Origin: Ensifer sp. LC163
GTDB lineage: Bacteria; Pseudomonadota; Alphaproteobacteria; Rhizobiales; Rhizobiaceae
Assembly (NCBI RefSeq): GCF_001695855.1
Contig: NZ_MBSS01000027.1
Coordinates: 1 to 35,490 of the forward strand
DNA: 35,490 bases
Direction: 5' to 3'
Below, piece by piece: positions 28,190-35,490 of this stretch. The notes under the pieces are model-generated. The model did not search any database. It worked only from the letters and a program-made list of their open reading frames with translations, and was not told the origin of the DNA. Each line of letters begins with the position of its first letter. The first letter of the stretch is position 1. Position numbers and translations under genes: made by a program.

Positions 28190-28210
28190 CCAGCACCGGG
28201 TTTCAGCCAA

Positions 28211-28247
28211 AGAAAAAGCCGGACGGGCAGGGGATGCCGTCCGGCTT
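28211..28247 (-). terminator. Terminator of the small membrane protein operon
   Basis: An 11-bp stem (28216-28226 with 28237-28247; AAGCCGGACGG/CCGTCCGGCTT). On the minus strand it is followed by TTTCTTT after the paired TT, making a good U tract. On the plus strand the hairpin lies about 27 bp after the MATE stop but lacks a T run, so it serves the minus-strand operon best and may be bidirectional. Confidence 0.7.
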
Positions 28248-28290
28248 GCAAAGGCGACCGCTTCAGGGGAAGAATGGCGGTCGCTTATTT

Positions 28291-28334
28291 CGAAACTCCT
28301 GGAGGAAGTTTCTCGAAACTCCTGAGAAGTTTCT
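28291..28334. repeat. Two tandem GAAACT/AGTTTC hairpins
   Basis: Two adjacent units, 28291-28313 and 28314-28334, each begin CGAAACTCCTG and end AAGTTTCT. GAAACT (28292-28297) mirrors AGTTTC (28307-28312); GAAACT (28315-28320) mirrors AGTTTC (28328-28333). They fall in the 3' untranslated part of the minus-strand small-gene transcript. Confidence 0.6.
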
Positions 28335-28342
28335 AGAGGTCT

Positions 28343-28471
28343 CTAAACGTTGAACCCGCCGGTCTCATGGGAGCCCAGTCGATCGCGCTGGAGGTCACGT
28401 ATCGTGCGGGCAAAATCCACGAGAAAGACGAAACTGATTACCGCCGCGGCGGCCATGAAGACTGTCGCCAT
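28343..28471 (-). CDS. Small membrane protein, 42 residues
   Basis: A single N-terminal hydrophobic helix (VFMAAAAVISFVFLVDF, about residues 4-20) is followed by a short charged tail, ARTIRDLQRDRLGSHE. ATG 28471 has AAGGG eight nt upstream, and that site overlaps the stop codon of the preceding small gene 12 bp away, so the two are cotranscribed and possibly translationally coupled. The tail resembles that of its neighbour (RDLQRDR against RDESREQRDR). No family recognised. The predicted topology is one inner-membrane span with the tail in the cytoplasm (inference from charge). Confidence 0.7.
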   Translation of the reverse strand: MATVFMAAAAVISFVFLVDFARTIRDLQRDRLGSHETGGFNV

Positions 28472-28483
28472 GACATGTACCCT

Positions 28484-28615
28484 TTAGCCGAAGATCTTGC
28501 GGTTGCTTGAACGGTCACGTTGCTCACGGGACTCGTCGCGGAGTGCATGTATCGTCGCAAATATCATTGCGAAAAACATCGTCATCGAAAACAGAGCAAG
28601 TCCCATAGCCGTCAT
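28484..28615 (-). CDS. Small membrane protein, 43 residues, first gene of EcfG-type operon
   Basis: A Met- and Phe-rich hydrophobic helix (LALFSMTMFFAMIFATI, about residues 6-22) is followed by a strongly charged tail HALRDESREQRDRSSNRKIF. ATG 28615 directly follows GAAAGG, whereas ATG 28606 (40-residue product) has AGGA eight nt upstream and may be the true start. A GGAAC-N17-CGTT promoter lies 15-40 bp upstream. The second small gene follows after 12 bp. Too short for most automatic annotation; unrecognised family. The coding case rests on the promoter, ribosome-binding sites, matching architecture of the two genes and the terminator. Confidence 0.7.
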   Translation of the reverse strand: MTAMGLALFSMTMFFAMIFATIHALRDESREQRDRSSNRKIFG

Positions 28616-28629
28616 CCTTTCAGGTCCTA

Positions 28630-28655
28630 AACGGCAGTATCTTCAAAAAGGTTCC
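28630..28655 (-). promoter_or_regulatory. EcfG/RpoE2-type general stress promoter
   Basis: On the minus strand GGAAC (28655-28651), 17 bp, CGTT (28633-28630). This matches the alphaproteobacterial general-stress sigma factor consensus GGAAC-N16-17-CGTT. The transcription start is expected near 28623, giving a leader of about 8-17 nt before the first small gene. Confidence 0.75.
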
Positions 28656-28832
28656 GTTCTTTCTTGCTTCACATTACGGTCTGCGATGTGAAACGCGCTT
28701 GAACATGGAATTCATCTAGCATTCATTTCTTTGGCGCTGCTGTTTCCCAGGGAACAGGCTTGGCCTCCTGCACAACTCTTGCGATCCGTCGCCGTCCGTG
28801 ACAAAAGGCTTCACCAAACGGAAACAGGTGCG

Positions 28833-29327
28833 ATGACGACGGCATTCTACCCCGGCTCTTTCGATCCGATGACGAACGGGCATCTCGACGTACTTGTTCA
28901 GGCGCTGAACGTAGCGCGCAAAGTCATCGTGGCGATCGGCATCCATCCGGGCAAGGCGCCACTCTTTTCGTTCGACGAACGCTCGGACCTCATTCGCCAG
29001 TCCCTGCTCGAGTTTCTGCCCGATCGTGCCTCCGACATCGATGTGGTCGCCTTCGACAACCTCGTGGTCGACGCTGCACGGCAAAGCGGCGCAAAGCTGC
29101 TTGTACGCGGCCTGCGCGACGGCACGGACCTCGATTACGAGATGCAGATGGCCGGCATGAACCGGCAGATGGCGCCTGATGTTCAGACCTTGTTCTTGCC
29201 GGCGGGCACGGCATCGCGGCCCATTACGGCCACATTGGTCCGCCAGATCGCAGCCATGGGCGGCGACGTCAGCGCCTTCGTGCCCAAGCCGGTTCACGCG
29301 GCGCTGCAGGCCAAACGCAAGGCCTGA
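28833..29327 (+). CDS. coaD: Pantetheine-phosphate adenylyltransferase
   Basis: A 164-residue cytosolic enzyme that transfers AMP from ATP to 4'-phosphopantetheine, the penultimate step of CoA synthesis. The nucleotidyltransferase motif [16 protein letters not shown] with its T/HxGH signature opens the protein. [22 protein letters not shown] is the conserved substrate-binding segment, and [20 protein letters not shown] replaces the usual ISSSxVRE region. ATG 28833 with AGGTG upstream gives the standard length. It is followed after 35 bp by ppiA and then ppiB, probably one transcription unit. Confidence 0.97.
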   Translation: MTTAFYPGSFDPMTNGHLDVLVQALNVARKVIVAIGIHPGKAPLFSFDERSDLIRQSLLEFLPDRASDIDVVAFDNLVVDAARQSGAKLLVRGLRDGTDLDYEMQMAGMNRQMAPDVQTLFLPAGTASRPITATLVRQIAAMGGDVSAFVPKPVHAALQAKRKA

Positions 29328-29362
29328 GCCGCCACACCCCATTCACCACTCAGGGAGAAACC

Positions 29363-29935
29363 ATGAAAATCCTCCACCTCGCTTTCGCCGGTGCTCTCAC
29401 GCTTGCGTCCTGGACGGGAACCGCGCTTGCGCAATCGGCTGACAACTTCCTCACGATCACGCTGAAGGATGGCCCGGTCGTTGTCGAGCTTCGCCCGGAC
29501 ATCGCGCCGAAGCACGTCGAGCAGATCAAGGCGCTGGCAACCGCCGGCGACTACAACAACGTCGCTTTCCACCGCGTCATCAAGGGCTTCATGGCCCAGA
29601 CCGGCGACGTGCAGTACGGCGACATGGAAGACGGCTTCCAGCCTCAGGCTGCTGGCACGGGCGGCTCTTCCAAGCCGGACCTGCCGGCCGAATTCTCCGA
29701 CGTTCCGTTCGAACGCGGCACGGTCGGCATGGCCCGTTCACAGGATCCCAACAGCGCCAACTCGCAGTTCTTCATCATGTTTGCCCCGGGCGACTTCCTC
29801 AACGGCCAGTACACGGTCGTCGGCAAGGTCGTCTCCGGCATGGAGAACGTCGACAAGATCAAACTCGGCGATGACGCCAACAACGGCTCCGTCGCCGATC
29901 CCGACCGTATGATCAGCGTCAAGGTCGGCAAGTAA
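29363..29935 (+). CDS. ppiA: Periplasmic peptidyl-prolyl cis-trans isomerase (cyclophilin)
   Basis: A 190-residue exported cyclophilin. The signal peptide spans residues 1-23 (MKILHLAFAGALTLASWTGTA followed by LAQ, cleavage after ALA). The cyclophilin core follows with catalytic segment VAFHRVIKGFMAQTGD, then GTVGMARSQDPNSANSQFFI. It speeds proline isomerisation in periplasmic protein folding. ATG 29363 has AGGGAG upstream. The next gene, ppiB, begins 22 bp after its stop and encodes the cytosolic paralogue, suggesting local duplication. Confidence 0.95.
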   Translation: MKILHLAFAGALTLASWTGTALAQSADNFLTITLKDGPVVVELRPDIAPKHVEQIKALATAGDYNNVAFHRVIKGFMAQTGDVQYGDMEDGFQPQAAGTGGSSKPDLPAEFSDVPFERGTVGMARSQDPNSANSQFFIMFAPGDFLNGQYTVVGKVVSGMENVDKIKLGDDANNGSVADPDRMISVKVGK

Positions 29936-29957
29936 AGTCAACAGAAGGAGAAAACCC

Positions 29958-30467
29958 ATGGCCGAGATCAAAGATCCGGAAAACACGATCATCATGGAGA
30001 CCACCAAGGGCAAGGTCGTCATCGAGCTTCTGCCTGATGTGGCTCCGGGTCATGTCGCCCGAATCAAGGAACTGGCACGCGAAGGCGCCTATGACGGCGT
30101 GGTGTTTCACCGCGTGATCGAGGACTTCATGGCACAGACCGGCGACGTCCAGTACGGCAAGACCGGCGGCGAGCACTTCAACCCGTCGCGCGCCGGCATG
30201 GGCGGCTCGTCCAAGCCGGACCTGAACGCTGAATTCTCGAACGTCAGCCACATTCGCGGCACGTGCTCGATGGCCCGCAGCCAGATGCCGAACTCGGCCA
30301 ATTCGCAGTTTTTCATCTGCTTCACCGACGCTCCGTGGCTGAACAAGCAATACTCGGTCTGGGGTCAGGTCATCGAGGGCATGGACAATATCGACAAGAT
30401 CAAGCGCGGCGAGCCGGTGCGTGATCCTGATACCATCGTGTCCATGCGGGTTGCCGCCGACGCCTGA
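29958..30467 (+). CDS. ppiB: Cytoplasmic peptidyl-prolyl cis-trans isomerase (cyclophilin)
   Basis: A 169-residue cyclophilin without a signal peptide. It has the catalytic segment VVFHRVIEDFMAQTGDVQYG with the F-H-R and Q residues that bind proline substrates, and GTCSMARSQMPNSANSQFFI. It is closely similar to the preceding ppiA product apart from the N-terminus. ATG 29958 follows AGAAGGAG. It is the last gene of coaD-ppiA-ppiB, closed by a strong terminator. Confidence 0.96.
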   Translation: MAEIKDPENTIIMETTKGKVVIELLPDVAPGHVARIKELAREGAYDGVVFHRVIEDFMAQTGDVQYGKTGGEHFNPSRAGMGGSSKPDLNAEFSNVSHIRGTCSMARSQMPNSANSQFFICFTDAPWLNKQYSVWGQVIEGMDNIDKIKRGEPVRDPDTIVSMRVAADA

Positions 30468-30482
30468 TTTGCGCTAATGCAC

Positions 30483-30531
30483 AACCCGCCCCGGTCGCGC
30501 CGAAAGGCCCCGGGGCGGGTTTGCTTTTTTT
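30483..30531 (+). terminator. Rho-independent terminator after ppiB
   Basis: A 12-bp stem, AACCCGCCCCGG (30483-30494) with CCGGGGCGGGTT (30510-30521), is followed after GC by seven T (30525-30531). It ends just 13 bp before the queA start, so queA must start from read-through or from a promoter within this stretch. Confidence 0.9.
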
Positions 30532-30543
30532 CAGAAACGATCC

Positions 30544-31626
30544 ATGCGCGTAGACCTGTTCGACTTCGACCTTCCGGAAACCTCGATTGCGTTGCGGCCC
30601 GTAAGCCCGCGCGACAGCGCCCGCATGCTCGTCGTCGACCCGCAGGCACCGGAACTGCTGACGGATCACGGCGTGCTCGACCTGCCGTCCTTCCTGCGCC
30701 CCGGCGACGCACTGGTGTTCAACGACACCAAGGTCATCCCTGCGCAGCTCGAAGGCATTCGCCGGCGCGGCGAAGAGATCACCACTCCGGTTTCGCTGAC
30801 CCTGCACATGCGGGTCGGTCCCGATCGCTGGAAGGCCTTTGCCAGGCCGGCGCGCCGCCTCAAGGTCGGCGACCGCATCGCCTTTGGCCACGGCGGCAAT
30901 AGCTGCATGCTCGGTACGCTCGACGCGACCGTCGAGGAAAAGGGCGACGCAGGCGAGGTGACGCTGCGCTTCGATCTCGCCGGGCCGCTGCTCGACGAAG
31001 CGATCATGGCCGTCGGTCATATTCCCTTGCCCCCGTACATCGCCTCGAAACGAGCCGAAGATGCGCAGGACCGCACCGACTACCAGACCGTCTACGCCCG
31101 GGAAGAGGGCGCCGTTGCCGCCCCGACCGCCGGCCTGCATTTCACCGAGCGGCTGTTTTCCAGGCTGAACGAGCTCGGGATCGAGCGCCATTTCGTCACC
31201 CTGCATGTCGGGGCAGGCACATTCCTGCCCGTCAAGGCCGACGATACCGACGACCACATGATGCACCAGGAGATCGGTCTCGTCGACGCAAGGACCGCTG
31301 AGCGCCTCAACGCCGTCAAGGCGAGAGGTGGCCGAATCGTATGTGTCGGCACGACGTCACTGCGGCTGATCGAAAGCGCTGCCGACGAGCAAGGTGCCAT
31401 CCATTCCTGGTCCGGCCCCACCGATATCTTCATCACACCCGGCTACCGCTTCCGCGCCGTCGACATGCTGATGACCAATTTCCACCTGCCGAAGTCGACT
31501 TTGTTCATGCTCGTTTCGGCCTTTTGCGGCCTGGAGACGATGCGCGCGGCCTATGCCCACGCGATCGAGACCGGCTACCGCTTCTATTCCTATGGCGATT
31601 CCAGCCTACTTTTCCGGAAAGACTAG
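30544..31626 (+). CDS. queA: S-adenosylmethionine:tRNA ribosyltransferase-isomerase
   Basis: A 360-residue enzyme that transfers and isomerises the ribosyl part of SAM to preQ1-tRNA, giving epoxyqueuosine. Landmarks: [81 protein letters not shown] and [19 protein letters not shown]. All are family hallmarks and the length is typical. It starts 13 bp after the ppiB terminator T run, and its stop codon directly abuts the tgt start, so queA and tgt are translationally coupled in the queuosine pathway. Confidence 0.98.
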   Translation: MRVDLFDFDLPETSIALRPVSPRDSARMLVVDPQAPELLTDHGVLDLPSFLRPGDALVFNDTKVIPAQLEGIRRRGEEITTPVSLTLHMRVGPDRWKAFARPARRLKVGDRIAFGHGGNSCMLGTLDATVEEKGDAGEVTLRFDLAGPLLDEAIMAVGHIPLPPYIASKRAEDAQDRTDYQTVYAREEGAVAAPTAGLHFTERLFSRLNELGIERHFVTLHVGAGTFLPVKADDTDDHMMHQEIGLVDARTAERLNAVKARGGRIVCVGTTSLRLIESAADEQGAIHSWSGPTDIFITPGYRFRAVDMLMTNFHLPKSTLFMLVSAFCGLETMRAAYAHAIETGYRFYSYGDSSLLFRKD

Positions 31627-32757
31627 ATGACCGAAACCTTCCAGTTCAAGCTGCACGCAACCGACGGCAAAGCGCGCCGCGGCGAGGTTTCAATGCCGCG
31701 CGGCACCATCCGCACGCCTGCCTTCATGCCGGTCGGTACCGTCGGTACGGTCAAGGCAATGTATCTCGATCAGGTCAAGGATCTCGGCGCCGACATCATC
31801 CTCGGCAACACCTACCACCTGATGCTACGCCCGAGTGCTGAACGCGTGGCACGGCTCGGCGGCCTGCACAATCTGATCCGCTGGCAAGGCCCTATCCTCA
31901 CTGACAGCGGCGGCTTTCAGGTCATGTCGCTTGCCGGGCTCCGCAAGCTCGACGAGCAGGGCGTTACCTTCAAGAGCCATGTCGATGGCGCTCTCTTCCA
32001 CATGTCGCCGGAGCGGTCGATCGAAATTCAGGGGTTGCTCGACAGCGATATCCAGATGCAGCTCGACGAGTGCGTGGCATTACCGGCCGAACCCAAGGAA
32101 ATCGAACGGGCGATGGAAATGTCGCTGCGCTGGGCGGAACGCTGCAAGGTGGCTTTCGGCGACCAGCCAGGCAAGGCGATGTTCGGCATCGTCCAAGGGG
32201 GCGACATTCCGGCCCTGCGCGTGCGCTCGGCCGAAGCCCTCAAAGGACTGGATCTCAAGGGTTACGCCATCGGCGGGCTTGCCGTCGGCGAGCCACAGGA
32301 AGTGATGCTGAGAATGCTCGACATCACATGCCCGGTGCTGCCCGCGGAAAAGCCGCGCTATCTCATGGGCGTCGGCACGCCCGACGATATCCTAAGATCG
32401 GTCGCACACGGCATCGACATGTTCGACTGCGTCATGCCGACCCGCTCTGGACGCCACGGCCTGGCCTTCACCCGCCATGGCCGTATCAACCTGCGCAACG
32501 CGCGTCATGCCGAAGACATGCGGCCGCTCGACGAACAATCCTCATGCCCGGCGACGCGTGACTACTCGCGCGCCTATCTACACCACCTGATCCGCTCGAA
32601 CGAATCACTCGGCGGCATGCTGCTCAGCTGGAACAACCTGGCCTATTACCAGGAACTGATGGCCGGCATTCGCCTGGCGATTGAAGAAGGCCGCTATGCC
32701 GACTTCATGGCCGAGACCCAGGAAACCTGGCGGCGAGGGGACCTGGCTCCGCTCTGA
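31627..32757 (+). CDS. tgt: tRNA-guanine transglycosylase, lacking most zinc ligands
   Basis: A 376-residue enzyme that swaps guanine-34 for preQ1 in GUN-anticodon tRNAs. Catalytic D93 (TDSGGFQ) and nucleophile D267 ([13 protein letters not shown]) are present, as are [13 protein letters not shown] and [11 protein letters not shown]. The zinc site is changed: aligned to E. coli Cys302, Cys304, Cys307 and His333, this protein has Ser305, Cys307, Thr310 and Asn336 ([17 protein letters not shown] and [11 protein letters not shown]). The fold around it is otherwise kept, so the protein is probably active without structural zinc. ATG 31627 begins immediately after the queA stop. Confidence 0.97.
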   Translation: MTETFQFKLHATDGKARRGEVSMPRGTIRTPAFMPVGTVGTVKAMYLDQVKDLGADIILGNTYHLMLRPSAERVARLGGLHNLIRWQGPILTDSGGFQVMSLAGLRKLDEQGVTFKSHVDGALFHMSPERSIEIQGLLDSDIQMQLDECVALPAEPKEIERAMEMSLRWAERCKVAFGDQPGKAMFGIVQGGDIPALRVRSAEALKGLDLKGYAIGGLAVGEPQEVMLRMLDITCPVLPAEKPRYLMGVGTPDDILRSVAHGIDMFDCVMPTRSGRHGLAFTRHGRINLRNARHAEDMRPLDEQSSCPATRDYSRAYLHHLIRSNESLGGMLLSWNNLAYYQELMAGIRLAIEEGRYADFMAETQETWRRGDLAPL

Positions 32758-32770
32758 GGCCAGAACCGGT

Positions 32771-33193
32771 TCAGATCTCCGGCCCTGGCGTCGACTGCAG
32801 CATCATCACGCCATTGATCTTGTAGCTCCCGTCGGGCTGCTTCATCAGCTGGTAGACCGCCGTCCAATCCTTGCCATCAGGAGCCGAGATCAGCACCTCC
32901 TGAATGACCTGATCGCCCACCACCTTGGAGCGGCCGAAGGCAAAATTGCCCGGCCGATAGACCGGCTGGTAGCCGCGCCTGACCATGTCGAAGAAGGCGG
33001 TCTTATCAGGAAATTTTCCGCGGATCGCCGGCGAAGCGAAGGAGTAGGCGGCGTCCGCATCGTCATTCAGGAAGGCTGTGATCTGGTCCTGAATGATGGA
33101 GCGCGCCGTGTCGACAGGTTCGTCCGCCCAACCGGGGCCGGCAGCTGCGAGTTGCATTGCGACACCAAGGGCAATGGCAAATGTCCTGATCAT
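32771..33193 (-). CDS. DUF4864 domain protein, exported
   Basis: About 140 residues. A signal peptide (MIRTFAIALGVAMQLAAAGP, cleavage likely after GWA) precedes a small NTF2-like domain of the DUF4864 family (ARSIIQDQITAFLNDDADAA, then YSFASPAIRGKF and GYQPVYRPGNFAFG). Function unknown; the fold suggests ligand binding or a structural periplasmic role. ATG 33193 has GGAG seven nt upstream; an open frame to 33280 runs through the leader. It is convergent with tgt, 13 bp apart. Confidence 0.88.
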   Translation of the reverse strand: MIRTFAIALGVAMQLAAAGPGWADEPVDTARSIIQDQITAFLNDDADAAYSFASPAIRGKFPDKTAFFDMVRRGYQPVYRPGNFAFGRSKVVGDQVIQEVLISAPDGKDWTAVYQLMKQPDGSYKINGVMMLQSTPGPEI

Positions 33194-33584
33194 CACCGAT
33201 CTCCATCCAGACGTTTTCGCCGACCTCAGAACAGCATAGGACGTTTGCGCATCCTGGAAATGGGTCTGATCGCCGTTCACACATTTGCACTTGATATCCG
33301 GTCGACAATATCACGTCTATTCAATGCGTTATCTGTAACATTTGAATAAACGACTTTAAAAATCATAACTTAGTGATATTCGCAATTTTGGCTTGAGAAC
33401 ACCCTGTTGGGATCCCGATCAATTTTGCCTACCACTACACGATCGGAAACGGACGCATTCGCCATTCGTTAACTAATGCAATTCATAGTTGCTTTCATTC
33501 CCGATCCCCGTGAAGGCATGACGCCCTTCGCAATGAAGCACATACGCCCGGATAGAGCGGCGCGGCTGTTCGGAGAAACAGCGA
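33194..33584. other. 391-bp AT-rich intergenic region with nested dyads
   Basis: No gene is supported. It is markedly more AT-rich than its surroundings between about 33290 and 33400. TATTCAA (33318-33324) mirrors TTGAATA (33342-33348), with GTTA-TCTG-TAAC (33328-33339) inside. AATATCAC (33307-33314) mirrors GTGATATT (33373-33380). These could be regulator sites for either flanking gene. Confidence 0.45.
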
Positions 33585-34281
33585 ATGACGACAACATCAT
33601 CTGTCGGCACTGCTGATCCTGCGGCGACCCGAGATCAACGGCGCAGACGGCACGGCAAATGCCGCCGACACGATCCTCAAGACCGCGAACAACGTATCGG
33701 CGGAGCCCGGCAAGGCGACGACGCAAGCGACTGCCGCCGCGGCGAACGCGCTTCTTGACAAGCAGGCGAGGAGCGACGCTCTGGTCACGCTGGCTGTCAA
33801 CTTCCTGGAATCCGACAAGTTCAAATCGAGTGATCCTGGCGTCAAGGACACGCTGAAGGCACTGGTCGAGAAGAACAGAGAGGCCCTTACGGCCAAGATC
33901 GAAGCCGAGCGAGAGCGGGATCCGATGATGCCGCTCGAGACAGCGATTGCCAATGCCTTGACGGCAACCATCCGCGAGAACCGCAAGCAATTCGGGCAGG
34001 GTGAATTCGTCGTCGGCTATGACACCAAGCTTGACGGCAAATTGCTGCATTACATCGCCGACGTGGAAGGCAAGAGCGGCGCGCAAATGCTGGTGGACAG
34101 CAACGAAGCCGCACGAACCGCCTATGACGAAGCCAAAAAGGCACGCGACGACGCGACCGACACAAGCATGGGTCCGACCTCACTTGCATTTCTGCAGGCG
34201 CAACGCCGCTACGACAAGTCTTCACTGGCGATGAGGGAATGGCAGGATATCTGGTACAAGCTGTTCAAGTGGAAGGATTGA
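33585..34281 (+). pseudogene. Frameshifted gene of unknown function
   Basis: ATG 33585 has GGAG nine nt upstream and opens MTTTSSVGTADPAAT. After about 15 codons the coding-like frame continues one base later (INGADGTANAADTILKTANN onward) with no in-frame start until ATG 33925, and runs to 34281. Removing one C from the CCC at 33628-33630 joins both parts into about 231 residues. The protein is Ala/Lys/Asp-rich, largely helical-looking, without signal peptide or membrane segments, and not recognised. The break may be a true mutation, a sequencing error, or less likely programmed frameshifting. An intact 118-residue product from 33925 is possible. Confidence 0.55.
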
Positions 34282-34603
34282 CGGAACGCGCGACGTTCAA
34301 CGGTGCGGGTCGATACATTGCGTGCGAACGCAGCACGCTTGCAAGCGTGACATTCATCCACCTTCTTCAATGCCCTGACCGACCAGCCATCGAAGTATGT
34401 TGAGCCAAGCGGGCAGGGTTGCCCGCTCTTACCGCAACCCTGCGATCCAATCTCGGAAAGCATCGGGCAGAGACGTCTCTTGTGCCAAAAGGAGAGGGCA
34501 CCTGATGGGCGTTTCAGCCGGTCGGGGTTGCACCACCCGACCCGAATGCGGCTAAGTCGAGCCTCTCGGCTTTAACTTTGAGTGGCCGATTGGAGTGAAC
34601 TCA
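34282..34603. other. 322-bp stretch without a gene, two hairpins
   Basis: No coding region is supported. AGCGGGCA (34408-34415) pairs with TGCCCGCT (34420-34427), a possible terminator of the preceding frameshifted gene but without a T run. GGTCGGG (34520-34526) pairs with CCCGACC (34536-34542). GGAGTGAAC near the right end serves as ribosome-binding site of the next, broken gene. Confidence 0.4.
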
Positions 34604-35072
34604 ATGAAATCTGAACCAATCGAGATCTATCATCCGCGTCGTGTTTCAAATTTGGGACAATGGGACATTGGCGATCTCAAGCTTAAAGTCTACTGCCTCG
34701 TTGCAGAGGACAAAGAAGTCGACGGTGCCAGTGACCCTGGCGCAGACATTCGTCCGACAGGACGTCCTGCCACGTGTGACGGACGAGGGGCATGACAATG
34801 GCCTGGGCTTTGTGATCATTCATCCCGGCAAGCTCGGTGTTTCCATCTCGGCTCACTGGTGAATTCAAGGTTCGGTGCTTTGTCAGCATATCTATCGGAA
34901 GCTATATTCTGCCACCGAACCTATGGATACTGTAAAGAGACCTGTTATTGCCTGCGTTTGGGAATTAGCCCTGATAAACGCCGAGCAAGAGGTTTGGCGA
35001 AAAACGATGATGAAACGCAAGCCCAACCCGTCAGCCTACATGGACGCTCGGGCCGACTTCGAAGCCGCATAG
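34604..35072 (+). pseudogene. Broken gene of unknown function: one frameshift plus one nonsense codon
   Basis: ATG 34604 (GGAG eight nt upstream) opens MKSEPIEIYHPRRVSNLGQW, followed by DIGDLKLKVYCLVAEDKEV. Near 34720 the frame shifts by one base into TVPVTLAQTFVRQDVLPRVT, then DNGLGFVIIHPGKLGVSISAHW. A TGA at 34860-34862 interrupts what continues in the same frame as IQGSVLCQHIYRKLYSATEP, and on through CVWELALINAEQEVW to ARADFEAA at 35072. Repaired, the protein has about 155 residues, soluble, with no recognised domain. Two independent lesions make a pseudogene more likely than recoding. It is beside IS-like debris. Confidence 0.65.
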
Positions 35073-35150
35073 CGACCCGAGCGTTGCTGATGCGCCAGAA
35101 CCCTAGCTGATTGCTACGCAATTATTCCACAGCCGCCACCAGCGAAAACA

Positions 35151-35387
35151 TCAGCGGATGACGTCTGAGCATGCGCAACCATCGCCGTCGGCCCTTGCTG
35201 ATGTCATCGGCAACTGTCCCGCAGCGAGCCGCGCCCTCGGGAAACTCCGGTCATGGAAAATGTTGCGCTTGAATTCACGGTAGATCGCCGAGCGGTGCCG
35301 TTCGGGTTGCCGTTCGGCAAGCGGGCGCTGGGAACAGCAAGGGGACATACTGGAATCTCCAGGGCGAGCCGTTGAAATCATTGGCAT
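35151..35387 (-). pseudogene. IS30-like transposase N-terminal HTH fragment
   Basis: The minus strand encodes LAERQPERHRSAIYREFKRN followed by IFHDRSFP, close in pattern to the helix-turn-helix of IS30-family transposases (GRHRSTIYRELKRN, then F-D-x-x-P). The frame has no good start, and the similarity stops after about 30 residues, where a change of frame seems to follow. No DDE catalytic domain is present. A decayed insertion remnant is the best reading; the family call rests on the short HTH match. Confidence 0.45.
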
Positions 35388-35437
35388 GTCGCACTTGAAA
35401 ATAGAATGTACCCGGCTACAAACTTTGTCACAGCTGA

Positions 35438-35475
35438 TTAGAGATGCGGCGCCGCCAGCCAGTTAGAAATGCGAC
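35438..35475. repeat. Direct repeats resembling an insertion-sequence end
   Basis: TTAGAGATGCGGC (35438-35450) and TTAGAAATGCGAC (35463-35475) are 25 bp apart; on the minus strand they read GTCGCATTTCTAA-like. IS21-family elements often carry such multiple terminal repeats, with ends starting TGTCGCA. The window stops 15 bp later, so the element itself, if any, is not visible. Confidence 0.3.
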
Positions 35476-35490
35476 ACTCGACACCTCTGC

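Noticed and set aside
26837-28210. A 457-codon open frame antisense to the MATE gene
   Set aside because: Same complement effect as for the MFS gene; no family resemblance.
26692-28353. A 553-codon plus-strand frame overlapping the MATE gene in another frame
   Set aside because: Arg/His/Pro-rich out-of-frame shadow; the MATE protein is in the correct frame with all family motifs.

Overview
The window looks like a chromosomal segment of an alphaproteobacterium of the Rhizobiaceae, most likely Ensifer/Sinorhizobium. The GC content is high. The core order arsR-OYE, twin AbcR small RNAs, lsrB, trxB, lrp, lps glycosyltransferases, greA, carB matches, as I remember it, the S. meliloti chromosome. 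Other rhizobial marks are a RIME-type palindromic repeat, promoters with CTTGAA/CTATAT-like elements and one GGAAC-N17-CGTT (EcfG/RpoE2-type) promoter. The species assignment is inference.

Layout. 1-6.3 kb holds small accessory modules: a LysR regulator divergent from an NAD-dependent epimerase; a lytic transglycosylase; a tight cluster of a GNAT acetyltransferase, an XRE-cupin regulator and an APH(6)-like kinase; and an old yellow enzyme. 6.3-9.3 kb is a redox/stress regulatory block: an ArsR regulator in operon with the OYE gene, two tandem AbcR-type small RNAs, the LysR regulator LsrB (VtlR) and thioredoxin reductase. 10-14.2 kb carries lrp, three lipopolysaccharide core glycosyltransferases (the last is LpsB) and greA. 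14.3-20.1 kb has a 14-TM type MFS exporter behind a SoxR-like operator, a DUF6894 protein, a mosaic palindromic repeat and carB. 20.2-28.2 kb is accessory again: a dehydrogenase remnant, a membrane LytTR regulator divergent from a DUF2306 protein, a neutral zinc metallopeptidase, a RIME repeat, an aldo/keto reductase divergent from a LysR regulator, a TetA-like MFS pump and a MATE pump. 28.3-32.8 kb holds two tiny membrane-protein genes on the minus strand under a general-stress promoter, then coaD-ppiA-ppiB and queA-tgt. From 32.8 kb a DUF4864 protein is followed by a decaying edge: two frameshifted genes, an IS30-like transposase scrap and IS-end-like repeats.

How it fits together. Housekeeping functions (CarB, GreA, TrxB, CoaD, two cyclophilins, the queuosine pair QueA/Tgt) alternate with detoxification and stress functions (OYE, three exporters, GNAT, APH-like kinase, aldo/keto reductase), most of which have their own adjacent regulator. 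The most noteworthy items are the pair of about 42-residue membrane proteins behind an EcfG-type promoter, the SoxR-type operator in front of an MFS gene with no soxR nearby, a Tgt that has lost most zinc ligands, and the degraded right end. No CRISPR array, tRNA, rRNA or phage was seen.
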